NCBI GenBank assembly: GCA_041687495.1
Contig: JAWLBR010000059.1
Location: 1-18,915, forward strand
Origin: JAWLBR01 sp041687495
GTDB lineage: Bacteria; Bacillota; Limnochordia; DTU087; JAAYGB01
DNA length: 18,915 nt
Direction: 5' to 3'
Each line of letters starts with the position of its first letter. Positions within the stretch are counted from its first letter, which is position 1. This document shows positions 15,590 through 18,915 of this stretch, one piece after another. A program made the position numbers and the translations under genes. The notes beneath the pieces are model-generated. The model made no database searches. It saw only the letters and a list, made by a program, of their open reading frames with translations, and was not told the origin of the DNA.

Positions 15590-16576
15590 CTAGTTGTACC
15601 GAATGCGTGGGTCCGCCAGCGCAAGTGCAACGTCTGCTAGGAGGTTGCCCACAAGAAGAAGTGCTGTAACGATCATGAGAAAGCTTCCCGAAAGATAGAC
15701 GTCCTGGGAAACTAGGGCTCTGCGCAGCATAGGACCTACTGTTGGCAGGTTAAGTACGATGGCAACTATCATGGTGCCGGATATCAAATTTGGCAATTGC
15801 ATCCCCGCCATACTGATTAAGGGGTTTATAGCCACGCGAAGACAGTGTTTGTAAACTATGACGTGTCCCTTCAAGCCTTTGGCTCGGTTTGTGAGCACGT
15901 AGGGTTGGCCAAGAATGTCTAGCATGTTGCTGCGCATTATGCGAATTAGTTCAGCCATTTGCGAGGTCCCGATAACCAAGATAGGGATAATCATGTGCTT
16001 GACTAGATCGATAGCTTTTGCCACACTCCAAGGAGCACTGGCAAATTCCTCAGAAAACAGTCCTCCAACACCGATTACCTGAAAGTGAACTGCTGAAAGA
16101 TACAGCGCTACTAAGGCAAGCAAGAAGTTAGGCGTAGCAAGTCCAAGGAACCCAACAATAGTCAACACTCTATCGCTCAGAGAGTCCTTGTGGATCGCTG
16201 TGTACACACCGATGGGAATGGAGATGAGCCAAGTAAAAAACATGGTAGAGCCAGATAGTATCAGGGTTAGCAGAAGGCGGTCGCCGATGACTTCAGACAC
16301 AGGTTTGCGCCATTCAAAACTTTCCCCTAGATCTCCCTTGACAAAGTTGGTTATCCATTTCCAGTAGCGAACATGAATTGGTTGGTTAAGGCCATAGCGT
16401 TGTTCCAAGATGCCCAACTCGTATTCTGCAGCAGCATCTCCGGTTTGCCTCAGTTCATTTGCCAACACAGTGAGGTAGTCTCCCGGAGGAGCATTAATGA
16501 TGATAAACACAAGAATTGATACGATAAACAACGTCGGAAAGAAACTCACAAGTCGGTTAAGACTGTATTCAGCCAT
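15590..16576 (-). CDS. Peptide-family ABC transporter permease (DppB/OppB type)
   Basis: This 328-residue inner-membrane permease starts with a hydrophobic helix (LNRLVSFFPTLFIVSILVF), followed by the family's N-terminal external region with LEQRYGLNQPIHVRYWKW and FVKGDLGESF. Five further membrane segments follow. The EAA loop is TNRAKGLKGHVIVYKHCLRVA, where the typical form is RAKGL...V...H.LRNA. The C-terminus LADVALALADPRIRYN matches the usual LxDlxyaxlDPRIRY end. The start has GGAG at 7 nt. It follows the solute-binding protein gene across a strong hairpin and forms the channel together with the large-loop permease. Confidence 0.93.
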   Translation of the reverse strand: MAEYSLNRLVSFFPTLFIVSILVFIIINAPPGDYLTVLANELRQTGDAAAEYELGILEQRYGLNQPIHVRYWKWITNFVKGDLGESFEWRKPVSEVIGDRLLLTLILSGSTMFFTWLISIPIGVYTAIHKDSLSDRVLTIVGFLGLATPNFLLALVALYLSAVHFQVIGVGGLFSEEFASAPWSVAKAIDLVKHMIIPILVIGTSQMAELIRIMRSNMLDILGQPYVLTNRAKGLKGHVIVYKHCLRVAINPLISMAGMQLPNLISGTMIVAIVLNLPTVGPMLRRALVSQDVYLSGSFLMIVTALLLVGNLLADVALALADPRIRYN

Positions 16577-16598
16577 GAGTACACTCCATTCTTAAGTA

Positions 16599-16620
16599 GG
16601 GGCTAGGCAAACCTAGCCCC
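16599..16620. terminator. Perfect 9-bp intercistronic hairpin after the solute-binding protein gene
   Basis: GGGGCTAGG, loop CAAA, CCTAGCCCC. It lies between the binding-protein stop (16628) and the first permease ribosome binding site on the minus strand. Only TACTT follows, so read-through is expected. Such hairpins commonly reduce downstream expression or stabilise the upstream message, matching the higher need for binding protein. Confidence 0.75.
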
Positions 16621-16627
16621 GATTTAG

Positions 16628-18541
16628 CTAGTCTACAAAGAAAAACTGTTCCGGTTGTGCGTTGCGTGGTGTCCGGAATTCGGTTGCTTGAATCTCCTTT
16701 TCCGGTACGTTACGCAGGCGATTTGATGCCACTCCCACAACTGGAGTAAGCCCAACAGTACCGATCGTCATTACGTTTTCGGCGTGAAGACGCACAATTT
16801 TCTTAAAGAGCTCGTTTCGTTCTTTGGCGTCAACCGTACTGACAACCTGTTGATAGACACGGTACATTTCTGCATAAACATCCTCAGGCACTTCACCCTC
16901 ACGGCCGTTGGTCGCATACCACTTGGCGTAGAGTGGCGCTTCGGCATTTTGATCTGGCGCGATTGGGAGGAACGACTGTGGATCGAGAGTTGGCATTAGG
17001 GTGCGATCCATATTCCAGTGAGCCAGCTGGTGTTCATTGTTTTCTATGCGCATATGGTAGAGCGATCTCTCAGATACGTTAATCTTCAGATCAACCCCAA
17101 TTTGTTTCCAAAAGTCCTGAACAAGCTCAAAGGTTTCTGTGTGGGAGGGCCAGCCCGGTGACATCAGGTCCAAATATAGGGTTAGGGGTTGATTGTCTGG
17201 GCGCATACGAATTCCGTCCCGATTCCGTTGAGTAAGACCGAGCCCATCTAGTAGGGCGTTGGCTTGGTCCGGAGCGTATTCAGCATACATTCTGTCCATA
17301 CCCTCTACATAGAAGGGCGTTCCTACTGGTGCAGTACCCTGCATGGGCGTGGCTAATCCATACCACAGCATTTCGTTGATGAGCTCTCGGTCAATTGCCA
17401 ACGATAATGCGGCTCGGAACTCCTTGCTGCGAATGAGCTCGCGTAACACGGGATCTTTGCAGTTATGGTTTAGCAAGATATTGGGAGCTGCACCACCGGA
17501 GTCTTGCCATAGAAGGGTTCGGTAGTTTCCACGCTCTTCATTTTCCACCAAGGCAGTGTAGTTTTGAAAATCTATGTGGCGGAACTGAAAATCGATTTCC
17601 CCGGCCATAGCTTTTATGTTTGCAAGTTGCCGATCTTCAATGACATCAAAGCGAACATAATCGATATAGGGCAGCTGATTGCCTGCAGGGTCTACCTTGA
17701 AGTAATAGGGATTGCGCTCTAGCAGCAGCTGTCTTCCATCCCATACCTTGGTTACCCAGGCCTCTAAGCTAGGGGTCCCAGGATTCCAGTACTTTTCGGT
17801 CGGGCTAAGATAATCGAGGACGACCTGGAACCGTTCGACTGCTTCTGGGCCTTGATCGGGTACGTCGGCTAGGTAGCGAGGATGGAACTGCCTTAGGTGG
17901 TGTTTCGGTTGTAGTATTCCTGTAATGAATAGGTCGTTGCGCAGTATCTCTGGGAAGAGTGGATTTGGCTCGTCCCATTCAAAGCTAACTTCGTAGTCGT
18001 TTATCTTGGTTACCCTAGGAAGCCTTCCATTGGCATGCAGCCAAGGAATGCTATCGGCCACACGAGGCTGATCAGGGGTAGGGGTGTATAGCAGCATGTC
18101 TTCCCACCAGAACATAATGTCATCGGCAGTATAGGGATGCCCATCGGACCAGCGCAAGCCTTCTCTCAAATACACTGTCACGATGCTGCCATCGTCTGCT
18201 GCTTGGTAACCTGCAAAAATATTGGAGGCAATCTCATCCCTATTGTCCTGACCAAACCACAAAGGCACTTCGATCAATACACGCCTGACCGCAGATGCGT
18301 CGGATTGACCAGTAAACACGTTGACAAGTGTCCCGCCATAGGTGCCGATTTCCTCTTCAACTTGCATTACCAGTGGCTCCTTAGGTAATCGGTCAGCTAC
18401 AGGAGGAAGTTGTCCCTCGCTAACCAGTTTACTTAGCATAGGAGCCTCTCTATACGCAGTATTGGCATCGCCCACGTGAGCGAGCAGAAGAACGAAAAGC
18501 GTAGCCAAAAGCAGTCGATTAACCCTAAACAAGGTTTTCAT
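16628..18541 (-). CDS. Extracellular solute-binding protein, family 5 (peptide/oligosaccharide ABC importer)
   Basis: This is the ligand-capturing component of the importer, of the SBP_bac_5 superfamily. The frame is open from 18682, but the ATG at 18541-18539 with GGAGG at 6 nt is followed at once by a signal peptide (MKTLFRVNRLLLATLFVLLLA), so I chose it (637 residues). Cleavage near GDA-NT or NTA-YR is likely. There is no lipobox Cys, so the protein should be free in a periplasm rather than lipid-anchored. Family features are EIGTYGGTL, REGLRWSDGHPYTADDIMFWW, NPYYFKVDPAGNQLPYIDYV and SLAIDRELINEMLWYG. The EIGTYGG and AGNQLPYIDYV forms mark the large subgroup found beside glycan-degrading genes, for example in Thermotogota. 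It heads the operon; lyase and dehydrogenase at the other end point to a sugar ligand (inference). Confidence 0.9.
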   Translation of the reverse strand: MKTLFRVNRLLLATLFVLLLAHVGDANTAYREAPMLSKLVSEGQLPPVADRLPKEPLVMQVEEEIGTYGGTLVNVFTGQSDASAVRRVLIEVPLWFGQDNRDEIASNIFAGYQAADDGSIVTVYLREGLRWSDGHPYTADDIMFWWEDMLLYTPTPDQPRVADSIPWLHANGRLPRVTKINDYEVSFEWDEPNPLFPEILRNDLFITGILQPKHHLRQFHPRYLADVPDQGPEAVERFQVVLDYLSPTEKYWNPGTPSLEAWVTKVWDGRQLLLERNPYYFKVDPAGNQLPYIDYVRFDVIEDRQLANIKAMAGEIDFQFRHIDFQNYTALVENEERGNYRTLLWQDSGGAAPNILLNHNCKDPVLRELIRSKEFRAALSLAIDRELINEMLWYGLATPMQGTAPVGTPFYVEGMDRMYAEYAPDQANALLDGLGLTQRNRDGIRMRPDNQPLTLYLDLMSPGWPSHTETFELVQDFWKQIGVDLKINVSERSLYHMRIENNEHQLAHWNMDRTLMPTLDPQSFLPIAPDQNAEAPLYAKWYATNGREGEVPEDVYAEMYRVYQQVVSTVDAKERNELFKKIVRLHAENVMTIGTVGLTPVVGVASNRLRNVPEKEIQATEFRTPRNAQPEQFFFVD

Positions 18542-18738
18542 TTTGAACCTCCTCTGTTGGGTGCCTCTATTGCTCAAACCAATTTGCGGTGGTACTTGCA
18601 TACCGCCCCCCTTCTCCAAAATGCAAGAGTAACTGTGGAATACTGAACAACTCATACATAAGTATATGCCAGTCATACGCACACTCTAGAGTCAAAAGAT
18701 GTGCAGTTAGTGTCAATTGTGACTTTCGGGGGTGCTGT

Positions 18739-18767
18739 TTGCAAAAGTGTTTTCTAAAGAGTAATAT
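18739..18767 (+). promoter_or_regulatory. Sigma-A-type promoter of the divergent regulator-like gene
   Basis: On the plus strand, TTGCAA (18739-18744) and TAATAT (18762-18767) are separated by 17 nt. The -10 box lies about 42 nt before the ATG at 18809. It overlaps an AAAA-GTG-TTTT palindrome (18743-18753), which could be an operator. Confidence 0.6.
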
Positions 18768-18774
18768 TGTAGCA
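18766..18774 (-). promoter_or_regulatory. Possible extended -10 promoter for the transport operon
   Basis: On the minus strand, TGCTACAAT (18774-18766) fits an extended -10 element with TACAAT and TGN just before it. No good -35 box lies at the right distance, and the leader to the binding-protein start would be about 220 nt. It overlaps the divergent promoter. A TTGACA at 18716-18711 on the same strand has no matching -10 downstream. Confidence 0.3.
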
Positions 18775-18808
18775 TATAGCTAAAATTAGAGATGGAGTTG
18801 GCTTAGCT

Positions 18809-18915
18809 ATGGATGAGAGGGTATGCGAGGGTGGAAATATATTTAGAGAGCACATAGGTTACAACAATCCACTATTCCCGGTCAAAGCGTGGAGGATTGT
18901 CACTGAATGTTTTCA
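18809..18915 (+). CDS. Divergent partial gene, possibly an AraC-type regulator N-terminus
   Basis: An ATG at 18809 opens a frame that runs unbroken to the window edge (35 full codons) behind GGAG (11-nt spacer) and a good promoter. The peptide includes GYNNPLFPVKAWRIV, which resembles the beginning of cupin-type sensor domains of AraC-family regulators, where a HWH-type sugar-binding motif usually follows shortly. The HTH part would be outside the window. The position, divergent from a sugar-like transport operon and sharing its promoter region, fits a local regulator. Short length makes the family call tentative. Confidence 0.5.
   Translation, partial: MDERVCEGGNIFREHIGYNNPLFPVKAWRIVTECF

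Noticed and set aside
18542..18682. 47-residue N-terminal extension of the solute-binding protein
   Set aside because: It places a signal peptide in the interior, lacks a ribosome binding site, and the internal ATG has a strong GGAGG site.
18711..18716. TTGACA on the minus strand as the -35 of the transport operon
   Set aside because: The sequence 16-19 nt downstream has no acceptable -10 box; TATACT (18666-18661) is too far away, and its nearest TTGACT leaves 23 nt.
18743..18753. AAAAGTGTTTT as a catabolite-repression (cre) site
   Set aside because: It lacks the central CG and the outer TG/CA of the cre pattern; it is kept only as a simple palindrome.
1..18915. CRISPR arrays, insertion sequences, rRNA genes or integrase attachment sites
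   Set aside because: I saw no regularly spaced direct repeats, transposase or integrase motifs, or rRNA-like sequence.

Overview
The window reads like the chromosome of an anaerobic Firmicutes-type bacterium, possibly a diderm-like or poorly described lineage such as Limnochordia. The evidence is a PadR/DUF1700/DUF4097 operon, strong AGGAGG-type ribosome binding sites, GTG and TTG starts, sigma-A-like promoters and moderate GC. The large peptide-family solute-binding protein has a plain signal peptide without a lipobox Cys, which is unusual for a single-membrane Gram-positive. This lineage call is inference, not proof.

Left part (1-4440): a 5'-incomplete CPBP-family membrane protein reads rightward and faces a leftward operon. 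In transcription order that operon is: a sigma-A promoter (4411-4439), a PadR regulator, a DUF1700 membrane protein, two tandem DUF4097 surface proteins, a broken ABC transporter gene and a permuted papain-like cysteine peptidase. Genes overlap by 8 nt or sit a few nt apart. The ABC gene was not an obvious reading frame. It keeps the start and Walker A, is frameshifted just after Walker A, then runs into a hydrophobic tail resembling the end of an ABC-2 permease, as if a deletion fused the two halves of a transporter.

Middle (4440-8489): a hairpin-rich non-coding stretch, a small thioredoxin-like protein, a leader with a perfect 10-bp inverted repeat and a 9-codon upstream reading frame, then a 1059-residue protein containing three alpha/beta-hydrolase domains (Ig-like + esterase, BD-FAE-like esterase, Ig-like + esterase). 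A hairpin at 8422-8455 separates it from the next operon, which converges on it.

Right part (8490-18915): a seven-gene leftward operon. It encodes a solute-binding protein, two Dpp/Opp-type permeases, two Dpp/Opp-type ATPases, a COG4091-type dehydrogenase with a SAF domain, and a heparinase II/III-like lyase without a signal peptide. A divergent partial gene at the right edge, possibly an AraC-type regulator, shares the promoter region. The simplest reading is uptake of uronate-containing oligosaccharides by a peptide-family ABC transporter, cleavage in the cytoplasm by the lyase, and oxidation of a product by the dehydrogenase. The neighbouring triple esterase, also without a signal peptide, could remove acyl groups from imported material. 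Substrate and pathway are inferred from families and order only.
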